A stretch of 64,000 nt of DNA from Xylophilus sp. GW821-FHT01B05 (lineage in GTDB: Bacteria; Pseudomonadota; Gammaproteobacteria; Burkholderiales; Burkholderiaceae_C), in NCBI GenBank assembly GCA_038961845.1, contig CP152408.1, positions 124,001-188,000 of the forward strand. The letters run 5' to 3'. A model generated the notes under the pieces. That model made no database searches. It saw only the letters and a list, made by a program, of their open reading frames with translations, and was not told where the DNA came from. The translations under genes and the position numbers were made by a program. Below are positions 1 through 7,874 of this stretch, piece after piece. Position 1 is the first letter of the stretch, and every line of letters begins with the position of its first letter.

Positions 1-98
1 TTGTGCACGGTGGCTGGTGGATGTGCCCAATCGATGGCGCTGGGTTTGGTGTCGCGCGCGGTCTTTCGGAGGGCTGCTTCGGGCCTAAAGCAGCCTTT
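1..98. other. Window edge, no assignable gene
   Basis: No gene can be assigned. More than one frame is open across these bases but none shows a recognisable protein. The only clear element is the hairpin at 72-99. This is the distal side of the cassette array that follows. Confidence 0.4.
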
Positions 99-99
99 T
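72..99 (+). terminator. Rho-independent terminator
   Basis: GGCTGCTT and AAGCAGCC form an 8-bp stem around an 8-nt loop, followed directly by TTTTC. The T run is on the plus strand, so it would end a plus-strand transcript entering from left of the window and would insulate it from the minus-strand cassettes. Confidence 0.6.
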
Positions 100-157
100 C
101 TCAACGTTTGACTTAAGCGGCATGCTGTTGTGTGTCCGCTCGATGGAAGGGTTAGGC
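99..157 (-). repeat. attC site 1
   Basis: Read on the minus strand it opens with GCCTAACCC (151-157), has arms GAGCGGAC and GCCGCTTAAGTC, and closes with GTTGAGA at the recombination core (99-105). The last base of that core departs from the GTTRRRY consensus. The arms are less perfectly paired than in sites 2 and 4. It overlaps the stop codon of the cassette gene at 152-646. Confidence 0.75.
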
Positions 158-646
158 GTCAGGTTGCCAACTGTGAACGGTCTTTCCATTGCATCGCAAG
201 AACGCAGAGCGCACGCGATTGAGTGCGCGAAGTTCCGCAAAGAGCTTGAAGTAGGCCTTCTCCATAGTGCTCCAATCCTCGAACTCTTCATAAGCTCCAC
301 CGTCCGCGCTGCACTCGATGTGGCCTTTGCGGCCGTGCGAAGGAACATCTTGCCAGATGGCTATCAAAGGAGCTCGCCAAGCTGACCTGCGGGAAGATTG
401 CAGCACTTGCTGGACTTCACCCTCTGGCACAAAGCAAACGAGTTGACTGTTCGGACCTTCGAGATATAGGCGTCCGCACGCCGAGCATTGATAGCAGGTG
501 CGAACGACAGAGTGGTCGAAGCGCCAGGGTTCCCTGTACGACTCGTGAAAGTCTTCCCAATCTTGATCTGCGATCAAGTGCCCCTTGTAGGGCAGGAAAT
601 CTGTCTGATCGGGAATAACGTTGTCGCACTGACAGCGGAACTTCAT
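152..646 (-). CDS. Cassette-encoded hypothetical protein with cysteine cluster
   Basis: Predicted 164-residue soluble protein. The N-terminus has a CxC pair (Cys5, Cys7) and residues 51-57 contain CYQCSACG, so four to five cysteines could bind zinc like a small ribbon. There is no signal peptide or membrane segment, and I recognise no named domain. The start codon is 6 nt from the attC2 core, and the TAA stop is part of the attC1 GCCTAAC motif, so the reading frame fits the cassette boundaries exactly. Expression would depend on a promoter outside the cassette or read-through from its neighbour. Confidence 0.75.
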   Translation of the reverse strand: MKFRCQCDNVIPDQTDFLPYKGHLIADQDWEDFHESYREPWRFDHSVVRTCYQCSACGRLYLEGPNSQLVCFVPEGEVQQVLQSSRRSAWRAPLIAIWQDVPSHGRKGHIECSADGGAYEEFEDWSTMEKAYFKLFAELRALNRVRSAFLRCNGKTVHSWQPDA

Positions 647-651
647 CTGAT

Positions 652-711
652 GCCTAACGTTTGACTTAAGCGGACCGCCGTAGGCGGGTCCGCTTGAAGG
701 AAGGGTTAGGC
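652..711 (-). repeat. attC site 2
   Basis: On the minus strand it begins GCCTAACCC and ends GTCAAACGTTAGGC. The inner arms TTCAAGCGGACCCGCC and GGCGGTCCGCTTAAGT pair almost fully, giving the folded single-strand structure used by integron integrases. It is 60 bp long and is the best-formed attC in the array. Confidence 0.88.
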
Positions 712-1203
712 GGTACTTTCGAAATGATTTGGTCCCAGGCGCCTGACGTACAACCAGAGATTGTCAGGGGGCTCGGGAAGTAGCTCAGTGATGGCGGTTT
801 GGCTCCAGAGGTCAGCTTCTTCATATCGCTCGTAGGAGAAATCAAAGTCGTGGCTTCTTGATACCGTATAGGTGGGACGATTGTCAGGAAATTTGAAATT
901 GATGGAGTAGGCGTCCAAACGTGGGCCCGGCTTACCACTGCTATCGTGGATCTTCCAGAACTCCGGCATGAGCGGCCTGGATAGTTGCTCCGCAAATGCC
1001 ACAGCGTTCTTGATGTCTCGCCATGCATCTTGTACCTGCAGTTGAGCAGCCTGGATGTATGTGATTGGCCGCTCATTCTTGGGGTATTGGACGTAGATTA
1101 TTCGCGAGCCAAACTGGTACTCGCACTGCGAGACCGAGTTGGTGACATCCCAATGCCCAAGCATGGGCTCACTGGTTAGATCAATGTTCATTGCCATCGA
1201 CAT
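706..1203 (-). CDS. Cassette-encoded hypothetical protein
   Basis: Predicted 165-residue acidic soluble protein without recognisable domain, signal or membrane segment. It is rich in aromatic residues (WRD, FWKI, YSINFKF, FDFSYERYEE), which suggests a compact fold rather than a spurious frame. Three in-frame ATG codons (1203, 1197, 1191) could serve as start; the first is listed. The stop codon lies within attC2. Function is unknown, as for most sedentary-integron cassette products. Confidence 0.7.
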   Translation of the reverse strand: MSMAMNIDLTSEPMLGHWDVTNSVSQCEYQFGSRIIYVQYPKNERPITYIQAAQLQVQDAWRDIKNAVAFAEQLSRPLMPEFWKIHDSSGKPGPRLDAYSINFKFPDNRPTYTVSRSHDFDFSYERYEEADLWSQTAITELLPEPPDNLWLYVRRLGPNHFESTA

Positions 1204-1216
1204 CCGTGATCGTGCC

Positions 1217-1259
1217 GCCTAACGTTTAACTTCAGCGGCCGCCGAAGGAAGGGTTAGAC
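1217..1259 (-). repeat. attC site 3, short form
   Basis: Only 43 bp: GTCTAACCC at one end and AAACGTTAGGC at the other, with arms CTTCGGCGGCC and GGCCGCTGAAG around a minimal apex. It has the same outer boxes as the 60-bp sites but lacks most of the variable terminal loop. Confidence 0.82.
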
Positions 1260-1652
1260 GTGGTTCTTGACATAGTGCTCGACCAGTTCCCTTAGGCCGT
1301 ATCTCTCAGCGGGCACGGGGGATATTTCGAAAGCAGTCTTTGTTTGCCAATGAATCAAACCACTCCGCTCATCTGGCTGACGAAAGTTGACGCTTCTCGA
1401 CCAAACGATTGTCGGCTTTAAGGCATGCCGTTCAAGGACTCTTCCCACGGCGTGAATCTTTGCCTGTTCACCAAAAAGCTCTGCAATTACAACTCCGTCA
1501 CCTGTGCGTAGGCGACCCAATATCTCTCGATCAGTGGTTTTCAATCCGGGAATTGGCACAACCACCATTGGAGCCTTCCGTTCGCGCATGCAGTTTTCAA
1601 CAGAATCCTCCCCAAGGTACTGAAACTTCCAGAATTTCATCCGAATTTCCAT
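1254..1652 (-). CDS. Cassette-encoded protein, possible PUA/EVE-like fold
   Basis: About 132 residues from the ATG at 1652 (an alternative ATG lies at 1640). It opens with a MKFWKFQY-type segment, then has RLRTGDGVVIAEL and KIHAVGRVLE around residues 50-75. Those spacings recall EVE/PUA-like domains, in which a barrel recognises modified bases, but the resemblance is weak and is inference only. The stop is inside attC3. The frame stays open upstream into the next cassette, but a start there would cross attC4, so the short form is preferred. Confidence 0.65.
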   Translation of the reverse strand: MEIRMKFWKFQYLGEDSVENCMRERKAPMVVVPIPGLKTTDREILGRLRTGDGVVIAELFGEQAKIHAVGRVLERHALKPTIVWSRSVNFRQPDERSGLIHWQTKTAFEISPVPAERYGLRELVEHYVKNHV

Positions 1653-1681
1653 TTCTGTGTTTGTGACCTTGCTGGTATGCG

Positions 1682-1741
1682 GCCTAGCGTTTGACTTAAG
1701 CGGACTGCCGAAGGCCAGTCCGCTTGAAGGACGGGTTAGGC
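1682..1741 (-). repeat. attC site 4
   Basis: 60-bp site: GCCTAACCC at 1733-1741 and GTCAAACGCTAGGC at 1682-1695 on the minus strand. Arms TTCAAGCGGACTGGCC and CAGTCCGCTTAAG pair well. The core reads GCTAGGC instead of GTTAGGC, one change from the consensus. Confidence 0.83.
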
Positions 1742-2236
1742 GACACGGCGAGTGACCAGACCGATGTTGGACGATGCACTGAAGGGCTGGGTGAAGCGGA
1801 CACCGTTGAATGTATGGGTGCAGCACTTGCACTGCGGCGCGAGACTTTCCGGCCCTAGTGATGGATTCACAACCTGTAGCCGACCATTCTCGTCTACTCG
1901 AAGACCGCTGAAATAGCTCGCCTCGCCCGTGCGGACAAGGTCTTGCTCATCCGCCGGATGAAGCGCGACGAGCCAAGAGATCGGCTCCGGCCGATCGAGC
2001 CGCGACACTGCCTCGGCGTGCACTTCGTTCCAGTTCGAGCCGACCTTCGAGAGAAGAAACTTGAACAGCGGTGTGTAGTCGAGCCCTCGACGCGCTTTGC
2101 CATGCATCGGCAGATGCGTGCCCTCATGCTTGCCGATTGCAGCACTGCTTCGCTCCTCTGAGAATGCGCCGCCAAAGCGATGGTGAACGCCATGTGCCGT
2201 TGTGTTTACTTTGCGAAAGAGCGGGTGCTTCTGCAT
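1736..2236 (-). CDS. Cassette-encoded hypothetical protein
   Basis: Predicted 166-residue protein beginning MQKHPLFRKVNTTAHGVHH. It has a CKCCTHTF cluster around residues 135-142 that could bind a metal. It is soluble and I do not recognise a named family. The start is 7 nt from the attC half-site at 2244-2250 and the stop is inside attC4, so it occupies the whole first remaining cassette. Being first, it is the cassette most likely to be transcribed by read-through from the upstream araC side. Confidence 0.7.
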   Translation of the reverse strand: MQKHPLFRKVNTTAHGVHHRFGGAFSEERSSAAIGKHEGTHLPMHGKARRGLDYTPLFKFLLSKVGSNWNEVHAEAVSRLDRPEPISWLVALHPADEQDLVRTGEASYFSGLRVDENGRLQVVNPSLGPESLAPQCKCCTHTFNGVRFTQPFSASSNIGLVTRRVA

Positions 2237-2243
2237 TTGTGTC

Positions 2244-2262
2244 GCCTAACGTGTGACCAAGG
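2244..2262 (-). repeat. Truncated attC half-site at array boundary
   Basis: Only the 3' half is present on the minus strand: TTGGTCACACGTTAGGC. The matching GCCTAAC-type 5' box and its arm are missing, and a few bases further on is the araC stop codon. This marks the breakpoint where an upstream cassette or attI/intI was lost, or where the array was joined to the chromosome. Confidence 0.6.
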
Positions 2263-2268
2263 GCGCCC

Positions 2269-3216
2269 CTAGCTCCCCCGCCGAAACTCCCCCGGACTCA
2301 TCCCCGTATGCGCCCTGAACGCCCGGCTGAAATGCGCGCTGCTGTTGAAGCCCCAGGCAAAGGCGATGTCGGTCACCGTGCGCTGCGCCTGCGCGGGGTG
2401 GCGCAGGTCGCGCATGCAGGCGTTCAGGCGCTGCTGCTGGATGTAGCCGGCGAGGGTGTCACTGCCGCCGGCAAAGGCCTGGTGCAGCAGGCGCTTGCTG
2501 CAGCCCAGCGCCTGGGCGATGTGGGCGATGCTCAGGCGCGGGTCGTGCAGCTGCTGCTGCACCAGGGCGCGCACGCGGTCTTGCAGGGCGGCGCGCTGGG
2601 CTTGCGGGTCGGGGCGGCCGGCCAGTTCTTCCAGCGTGAGGCGCACCAGTTGCAGGATCAGCTCGCCCGCGCCGCGCGCTGCGGCTTCGCCCATCTGGGG
2701 CAGCTCCTGGTAGGTGGTGCGCATGGTCTCCAGCGCCACGCGCGAGATGCCGGCGGCGCCGCCCGCGTGCTGCGCCATCAGCGCGCGTGTGGGCAGGCCG
2801 CCGCCGCAGAGGCGCGCCACGGGCAGCATGACGATCAGGTGATCCGAGCGGTCCGGGTTGGCCACGGTGTAGGGCTGCGTGGTGTCGTACAGGGTCCAGC
2901 CGCCGTCTTGCACCCAGGTCTCGCGGCCTTGTTGCACCACGCCGGCGCGGCCGCGCCAGGGCGCCACGATCTTGAGGTAGCCGGCCTCGCTGGTGCGCGC
3001 CATGTCGGCGCTGCGCAGCACGCGGTGGCGGTTGGCTTCGAGCCGGGTCAGCACCACTTCGCCGGCATGCGAGGCCTGCAGGTGGCCGTCGAATTCGGTG
3101 TCGCCGTAGAGGTCGGATTCGAGCCCGCCAAAGTGCTGCCAGACCCATTCGCGCCACAGCGGTGCCCGCTCGCGCGGGGCGACGAGGTCGGTGGAGAAGG
3201 CAGCAGCGCGGGCCAT
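2269..3216 (-). CDS. AraC-family transcriptional regulator
   Basis: Predicted 315-residue activator. Residues 1-190 match the AraC-binding-like sensor type found in regulators of aromatic catabolism. The C-terminal 100 residues hold two helix-turn-helix units, with LSIAHIAQALGCSKRLLHQ and then VTDIAFAWGFNSSAHFSRAF, the usual AraC signature. The ATG at 3216 was chosen because the sequence before it is low-complexity and not family-like. It is divergent from the Liv transporter/aldehyde dehydrogenase operon across a 185-bp gap, so it probably activates that operon. The inducer is unknown; an aromatic acid or aldehyde is a reasonable guess. Confidence 0.88.
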   Translation of the reverse strand: MARAAAFSTDLVAPRERAPLWREWVWQHFGGLESDLYGDTEFDGHLQASHAGEVVLTRLEANRHRVLRSADMARTSEAGYLKIVAPWRGRAGVVQQGRETWVQDGGWTLYDTTQPYTVANPDRSDHLIVMLPVARLCGGGLPTRALMAQHAGGAAGISRVALETMRTTYQELPQMGEAAARGAGELILQLVRLTLEELAGRPDPQAQRAALQDRVRALVQQQLHDPRLSIAHIAQALGCSKRLLHQAFAGGSDTLAGYIQQQRLNACMRDLRHPAQAQRTVTDIAFAWGFNSSAHFSRAFRAHTGMSPGEFRRGS

Positions 3217-3401
3217 GGTTCGCCGAATTATGGGTGGCCTGTTGCTGGCAGGGTCATGGGCGGCGTTGGGGGTTAACCCTGGGCAGGTTGCGCGCGGCGT
3301 CAAGCCGGGCTGCGCTGGCGGGCATGCGTGGTGCGGTGCCGTGGCCTAGCATGCTGCAGTGCCCTGGCACCCGCCGGCGGCCCCCGCAGAGGAGACATGC
3401 C

Positions 3402-4595
3402 ATGACCGAATCCACCCGCCGCCACTGGCTGCAGGGCGCTGCAGCACTGGGCGCCGCGGCCGCCGCGCCGCAGCTGCTTGCCCAGGGCGCGCCGATCCGC
3501 ATCGGCTACGCCATAGCCCGCACCGGCCCCTGGGCCGCAGGCGCGCAGGTGAGCCAGGAGCCCAACTACCTGCTGTGGGCCGAGCAGGTGAATGCCGCGG
3601 GCGGCCTGGTGGTCAAGGGCGGGGCGAAGCGGCCGGTGGAGCTGATCGGCTATGACGACCGCAGCGAGACCGAGACCTGCGTGCGCACCTACCAGAAGCT
3701 GATGGGCAGCGACAAGGTCGACCTGGTGCTGCCGCCCTGGGGCTCGGGCGCCAACTTTGCGATTGCGCCGCTGGCCAACCGCATGGGCTACCCGCTGCTG
3801 GCGCCGACCGCGCTGTCGCGCAAGCTGATCGATATGCACCTGCCGTATTTCTTCTCGCTGCTGCAGCAGCCCGACAAGATGATGGGCGCGCTGGTGGACC
3901 TGCTGGTGGCGCAGGGCGTGAAGTCGATTGCCGTCGTCTACATGGACGACCTGTTTGGCCTGGAGAACTTTGCGGCGCTCAACGCGGCGCTGAAGAAGAC
4001 CCAGATCCAGGTGCTGGAGCGCAAGAGCTACCCGCTGGGCGTGAAGGACCTGGCGCCGGTGTTGCGCGGCATCAAGGACCAGAACCCGGATGCGTTCATT
4101 GGCATCACCTACCCGCCCGACACCATCCTGGCCAGCCGCCAGGCGCGCGAGGTGGGCTTTAACCCCAAGTACTTCTACGCCTCGGTGGGCACGGCCTTCC
4201 AGCTCTACCGCAACGTGATGGCGGCGAATGCCGAGGGCGTGATCGGCATGGGCTCGTGGAACGCCAAGACCAGCGCGGGCGCCAAGGCCTACTTCGACGC
4301 GCACACGCAGAAGTTCGGCAAGGAGCCAGACCGCTGGGCCAGCGGCCACGCCTGGGCCGGGCTGGAGGTTTTGCAGCAGTCGGTGGCCAGCGTGGGCCTG
4401 GACCGCAAGGCGCTGCGCGAGCACATTGCGCGCAGCAGCTTCACGACCATCCTCGGCCCCATCCGCTTCGACGGCAGCGAGAACGCATCCATCCCCGGCA
4501 CGGTGGGCCAGTGGCAGAACGGCGAGTTCGAGGTGGTGTGGCCGCAGGACCGCGCGACAGCAAAACTGGTCGCGCCCAAACCGGCGTGGAAGTGA
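3402..4595 (+). CDS. Liv-type ABC transporter substrate-binding protein
   Basis: 397-residue periplasmic receptor. Residues 1-27 form an export signal with a Tat-like start (STRRHWLQGAAALG) ending at an ALLAQG-type cleavage region. The mature part starts PIRIGYAIARTGPWA, typical of the branched-chain amino acid/amide receptor family (Peripla_BP_6), two-lobed with the ligand in the cleft. Start ATG follows a GAGGAG ribosome site. First gene of a five-gene transporter set; LivH starts 4 nt after its stop. With an aromatic aldehyde dehydrogenase at the end, the ligand is more likely an aromatic acid than leucine. Confidence 0.92.
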   Translation: MTESTRRHWLQGAAALGAAAAAPQLLAQGAPIRIGYAIARTGPWAAGAQVSQEPNYLLWAEQVNAAGGLVVKGGAKRPVELIGYDDRSETETCVRTYQKLMGSDKVDLVLPPWGSGANFAIAPLANRMGYPLLAPTALSRKLIDMHLPYFFSLLQQPDKMMGALVDLLVAQGVKSIAVVYMDDLFGLENFAALNAALKKTQIQVLERKSYPLGVKDLAPVLRGIKDQNPDAFIGITYPPDTILASRQAREVGFNPKYFYASVGTAFQLYRNVMAANAEGVIGMGSWNAKTSAGAKAYFDAHTQKFGKEPDRWASGHAWAGLEVLQQSVASVGLDRKALREHIARSSFTTILGPIRFDGSENASIPGTVGQWQNGEFEVVWPQDRATAKLVAPKPAWK

Positions 4596-4599
4596 GCGC

Positions 4600-5475
4600 A
4601 TGTCCTTAATCGGTTGGGCCGAGCTGCTGGCGGGCGGACTCATCACCGGCGGCATCTATGCGCTGGTAGCCATTGGCCTGAACCTGCAGTACGGGCTGAT
4701 GCGCATCATGAACATCTCGCACGGCGAGTTTCTGATGCTGGGCGCCTTCCTGACCTGGTGGGCGCACACCACCTGGGGCTGGTCGCCGCTGGCCTTTTTG
4801 CCTGTGGCGTTTCTGGCGCTGCTGTTGCTGGGCGTGGCGGTGCACTGGCTGTGCTTTCGGCCGGTGGCGGCGCGTGCGCCCAATGTGGACGTGTTCGAGG
4901 CGCGCAGCCTGATGGTGGGCTTTGGCCTGATGTTCCTGGTGCAGAACGCGGCGCTGCTGGTCTGGGGCGGCGACCTGCGCGGCTATGACTACCTGGCCGA
5001 TCCTGTGCAATTGGCTGGCATGCGCTTCACGCCCAACAAGCTGCTGCTGTTTGGCGTGGCGCTGCTGCTGTCGTTGGCGCTGATCGTGCTGCTCAAGGCC
5101 ACCTTGCTGGGCAAGGCGGTGCGCGCGCTGATGCAGTCGCCCACGGGCGCGCAGCTGGTCGGCATCGACACCAAACGGCTGCATCCGCTGATGTTTGGCA
5201 TGGGCCTGGGGCTGTCGGGGGTGGCCGGCGGACTGCTGTCGATGGCCTATGAGATCTCGCCCTCGATGGGCGAGCCCTATACGGTGACGGCGCTGATCGT
5301 CATCACGCTGGGCGGCTTTGGCAGCATCGCGGGCAGCCTGGCCGGTGGCCTGCTGCTGGGCGTGGTCGAGGCGCTGGGCATGTACTTTGGCAGTCCCTCG
5401 CTCAAGATGCTGCTGTCGTATGCGGTGTTTATCGGCGTGCTGGTGTGGCGGCCCAACGGATTGTTTGCGCGATGA
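4600..5475 (+). CDS. livH: Liv-type ABC permease (LivH-like)
   Basis: 291-residue inner-membrane permease with about eight hydrophobic segments. It begins with LLAGGLITGGIYALVAIGLN, the standard LivH first helix, and has NISHGEFLMLGAF, a conserved family motif. A conserved cytoplasmic loop (KAVRALMQSPTGAQLVGID) contacts the ATPases. Its TGA overlaps the ATG of the next permease (ATGA), indicating translational coupling. Forms a heterodimer with LivM. Confidence 0.93.
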   Translation: MSLIGWAELLAGGLITGGIYALVAIGLNLQYGLMRIMNISHGEFLMLGAFLTWWAHTTWGWSPLAFLPVAFLALLLLGVAVHWLCFRPVAARAPNVDVFEARSLMVGFGLMFLVQNAALLVWGGDLRGYDYLADPVQLAGMRFTPNKLLLFGVALLLSLALIVLLKATLLGKAVRALMQSPTGAQLVGIDTKRLHPLMFGMGLGLSGVAGGLLSMAYEISPSMGEPYTVTALIVITLGGFGSIAGSLAGGLLLGVVEALGMYFGSPSLKMLLSYAVFIGVLVWRPNGLFAR

Positions 5476-6395
5476 ATGCTTCTGTCTTTTCCTCGCGGCC
5501 CTGGCTGTGGCTTGCGGCCGGCACGGTGCTGGCGGCGGCGGTGCCGTGGATTGCGTCCGAGTTCATCGCCTCGGTGGTGTTGAGCTGCCTGATGTACATC
5601 GCGCTGGCGGTGAGCTGGTCTACCTTCTGCGGCGCCACGCGCTATCTGTCGCTGGCCACCTCCGCCTTCTTTGGCCTGGGCGCCTATGCCACGGCCATGC
5701 TGGTCGAGGTGCTGCCCTGGCCGCTGGTAGTGCTGGCCGGCGCCGCCATTGCCACCGTGGTGGCAGTGGCCATGGGCGCGGCGGTGCTGCACCTGCGCGG
5801 CACCTACTTTGCGGTGCTGACCTTTGGCATGACCGAGCTGATCCGCCATGCCGTCACCTTTGTTGAAAAGCAGGTGTCGGGCACGGTCGGGCGGGTGCTG
5901 ATGGTGGTGCCGTCGGAGGCCACGGTGTACCTCACGGTGCTGCTGATCGCGGCCGCCGCTATTGGCTGCGCCTTGCTGGTGCGCAAGAGCCGCTTAGGCC
6001 TGGCGCTGGCCGGCATTGGCGCAGACGAGCAGCGCGCGCAGACGCTGGGTGTGCACACGCGCAATGCCAAGCTGGCGGGCTTTGCGTTGACTGCGGCCTT
6101 TGCCGGCGCCACCGGCGCGGCCATGGCGGTGCGCTGGACTTACATCGAGCCAGCGGCGGTGTTCAGCCCCTTCATTGGCTTCCAGACGGTGCTGATCGCG
6201 CTGATAGGCGGCGCGGCCAGCATTGGCGGGCCGGTGGCCGCGGCGGTGGTGTTCAGCCTGCTGGCAGAGACGCTGCGGCTGCAGCTGCCCTATGCCTACA
6301 TGATGGTGCTGGGCCTGTTGCTGATCGCCTGCGTGATCTGGCTGCCGGATGGGCTGGCCTCGCTGGCCAAACGCAAGGGGAGGGCGCGGCCATGA
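5472..6395 (+). CDS. livM: Liv-type ABC permease (LivM-like)
   Basis: 307-residue permease starting at the ATG that overlaps the LivH stop. The segment SLATSAFFGLGAYATAML corresponds to the family SLGHAAFFGIGAY motif, and the coupling loop LGLALAGIGADEQRAQTLGV is conserved. Several hydrophobic helices span the protein and it ends with the basic tail KRKGRARP. Partner of LivH in the same complex. Its last bases overlap the next start by 4 nt. Confidence 0.93.
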   Translation: MNASVFSSRPWLWLAAGTVLAAAVPWIASEFIASVVLSCLMYIALAVSWSTFCGATRYLSLATSAFFGLGAYATAMLVEVLPWPLVVLAGAAIATVVAVAMGAAVLHLRGTYFAVLTFGMTELIRHAVTFVEKQVSGTVGRVLMVVPSEATVYLTVLLIAAAAIGCALLVRKSRLGLALAGIGADEQRAQTLGVHTRNAKLAGFALTAAFAGATGAAMAVRWTYIEPAAVFSPFIGFQTVLIALIGGAASIGGPVAAAVVFSLLAETLRLQLPYAYMMVLGLLLIACVIWLPDGLASLAKRKGRARP

Positions 6396-7135
6396 GCGGG
6401 GCACTGCTGGAAGCCCGCGAGGTCACGGTGCGCTTTGGCGGGCTGACGGCGGTCGATGGCGTCAGCGCCACGCTGCACGCGGGCGAGTTGGTCGGCATCA
6501 TCGGCCCCAACGGCGCGGGAAAGACCACCTTCTTCAACGCGATATCGGGCGTGCAGCCGACCACCTCGGGCCGCATATTCGCGGGCGACGTGGAGCTGAC
6601 CGGCCGACTGCCGCAGCTCTTTGCCGCGCATGGCGTGGCCCGCACCTTCCAGACGCCGCGCGTGTTTGCCGGCATGACGGTGCGCGACAACGTGCGCTTT
6701 GGCATGGCCTTTGCCGGCCGGGGCCGCACGGGCGCGCCGGGCCTGGGCAGCGAGGCCGAGATCCTGGCCATGCTGGGCCTGCAAGGCCTGGCCGACCGGC
6801 TGGCGGCCGAGATCACGCCCTCGCAGCAGCGCCTGCTGGAGATCGGCATGGCGCTGGGCACGCGGCCGCGCGTGCTGCTGCTGGACGAGGTGGCGGCTGG
6901 CCTGACCGAAGCCGAGGTGGACGCCATGGCGCAGCGCATCCGCCGCCTGCGCGACGAGGCCGGCCTGACCGTCGTCTGGATCGAGCATGCCGTGACCACG
7001 CTGCTGCGCTACGTGGAGCGCGTGCTGGTGCTGCACCAGGGCCGCAAGATCGCCGACGGCACGCCGGCCGAGGTGGTGCGCGATGCCAGGGTGATAGAGG
7101 CCTATCTAGGCGATGAAATGGATGAGCCGGCATGA
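6392..7135 (+). CDS. livG: Liv-type ABC ATPase (LivG-like)
   Basis: 247-residue cytoplasmic ATPase. Walker A is GPNGAGKTT (residues 38-46) and Walker B is VLLLDEVAAGL. The signature region reads ITPSQQRLLEIG rather than LSGGQ; Liv-type LivG proteins often deviate here, so I do not read this as inactivation. Start and stop overlap both neighbours by 4 nt, so the five-gene set is tightly coupled. Confidence 0.92.
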   Translation: MSGALLEAREVTVRFGGLTAVDGVSATLHAGELVGIIGPNGAGKTTFFNAISGVQPTTSGRIFAGDVELTGRLPQLFAAHGVARTFQTPRVFAGMTVRDNVRFGMAFAGRGRTGAPGLGSEAEILAMLGLQGLADRLAAEITPSQQRLLEIGMALGTRPRVLLLDEVAAGLTEAEVDAMAQRIRRLRDEAGLTVVWIEHAVTTLLRYVERVLVLHQGRKIADGTPAEVVRDARVIEAYLGDEMDEPA

Positions 7136-7842
7136 CCCCCTCAAATCTTCAGATAAAGGCCTTGGCGGCCGGCTACGCCGGCTTCCAGGTGCTGCGTGAC
7201 CTTGACTTGGCGGTGGCACCCGGCCTGACCGTGATCGTCGGCCCCAACGGCGCGGGCAAGACCACGCTGCTCAAAGCCCTGGCTGGCCTGCTGCCGCGCC
7301 AGGGGCAGGTGCTGCTGGATGGCCATGAGTTGCCCTCGGGCAACGCCACCGCCTGCGTGCGCCAGGGCCTGGCGCTGGTGGCCGAGGGCCGGCAACTGTT
7401 CCCGCAGATGACGGTGCGCGAGAACCTCGAGCTTGGCGGCTGGCTGGTGCCGGCGGCCGAGCGCATGCGGCGGCTGCAGCAGGCCTTTGCCGACTTCCCG
7501 CGCCTGGCCGAGCGCACGGCGCAACTGGCCGGCACCATGAGCGGCGGCGAGCAACAGATGGTGGCCGTGGCGCGCGCCATGATGAGCGCGCCGCGCCTGC
7601 TGCTGCTGGACGAGCCTTCGCTGGGCCTGGCGCCGCGCATGGTGGCCGAGCTGCTGGCCATCGTGCGCCGCATTGCCGACCAGGGCACGACGGTGCTCAT
7701 GGTCGAGCAGAACGTGCGCAAGGCGCTGGCCGTGGCCGACCATGGCCATGTGCTGGAGCGCGGCCGCATCGTGGCGAGCGGAGCCGCAACCGAACTTCTT
7801 CAATCCGACGCGATCCGCAGTGCCTACCTGGGCGCTGTGTGA
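7132..7842 (+). CDS. livF: Liv-type ABC ATPase (LivF-like)
   Basis: 236-residue ATPase with GPNGAGKTTLLKALAGL (Walker A), MSGGEQQMVAVARAM (canonical signature) and LLLLDEPSLGL (Walker B). It ends QSDAIRSAYLGAV, the usual LivF tail. It pairs with LivG to drive the LivHM channel. The aldehyde dehydrogenase begins 32 nt downstream, with its own ribosome site, most likely on the same transcript. Confidence 0.93.
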   Translation: MTPSNLQIKALAAGYAGFQVLRDLDLAVAPGLTVIVGPNGAGKTTLLKALAGLLPRQGQVLLDGHELPSGNATACVRQGLALVAEGRQLFPQMTVRENLELGGWLVPAAERMRRLQQAFADFPRLAERTAQLAGTMSGGEQQMVAVARAMMSAPRLLLLDEPSLGLAPRMVAELLAIVRRIADQGTTVLMVEQNVRKALAVADHGHVLERGRIVASGAATELLQSDAIRSAYLGAV

Positions 7843-7874
7843 GCTTTTCATCCCACTTTTCTCAAGGAGCAACC

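Larger units (their letters stand above)
99..2262 (-). mobile_element. Gene-cassette array without integrase (CALIN)
   Basis: Four minus-strand genes are each followed by an attC-like site. The right-hand core motifs (GTTAGGC-type on the minus strand) lie at 99-105, 652-658, 1217-1223, 1682-1688 and 2244-2250, giving cassette lengths of about 553, 565, 465 and 562 bp. Start codons lie 6 to 29 nt inside each cassette, and three of the four clearly end inside their own attC, as is usual for integron cassettes. The attI and intI side should be to the right, but an araC gene sits there. The cassettes look lower in GC than the flanking chromosome. Integron organisation is established knowledge; that this is an orphan array is inference from this window only. 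Confidence 0.85.

Noticed and set aside
2244..3401. Integron integrase or attI next to the cassette array
   Set aside because: The gene there is a plain AraC regulator and no recombinase-type residues are seen.
3300..4655. Long minus-strand frame over the Liv receptor gene
   Set aside because: Low-complexity His/Gln/Arg-rich product antisense to a clear gene, a GC-rich shadow.
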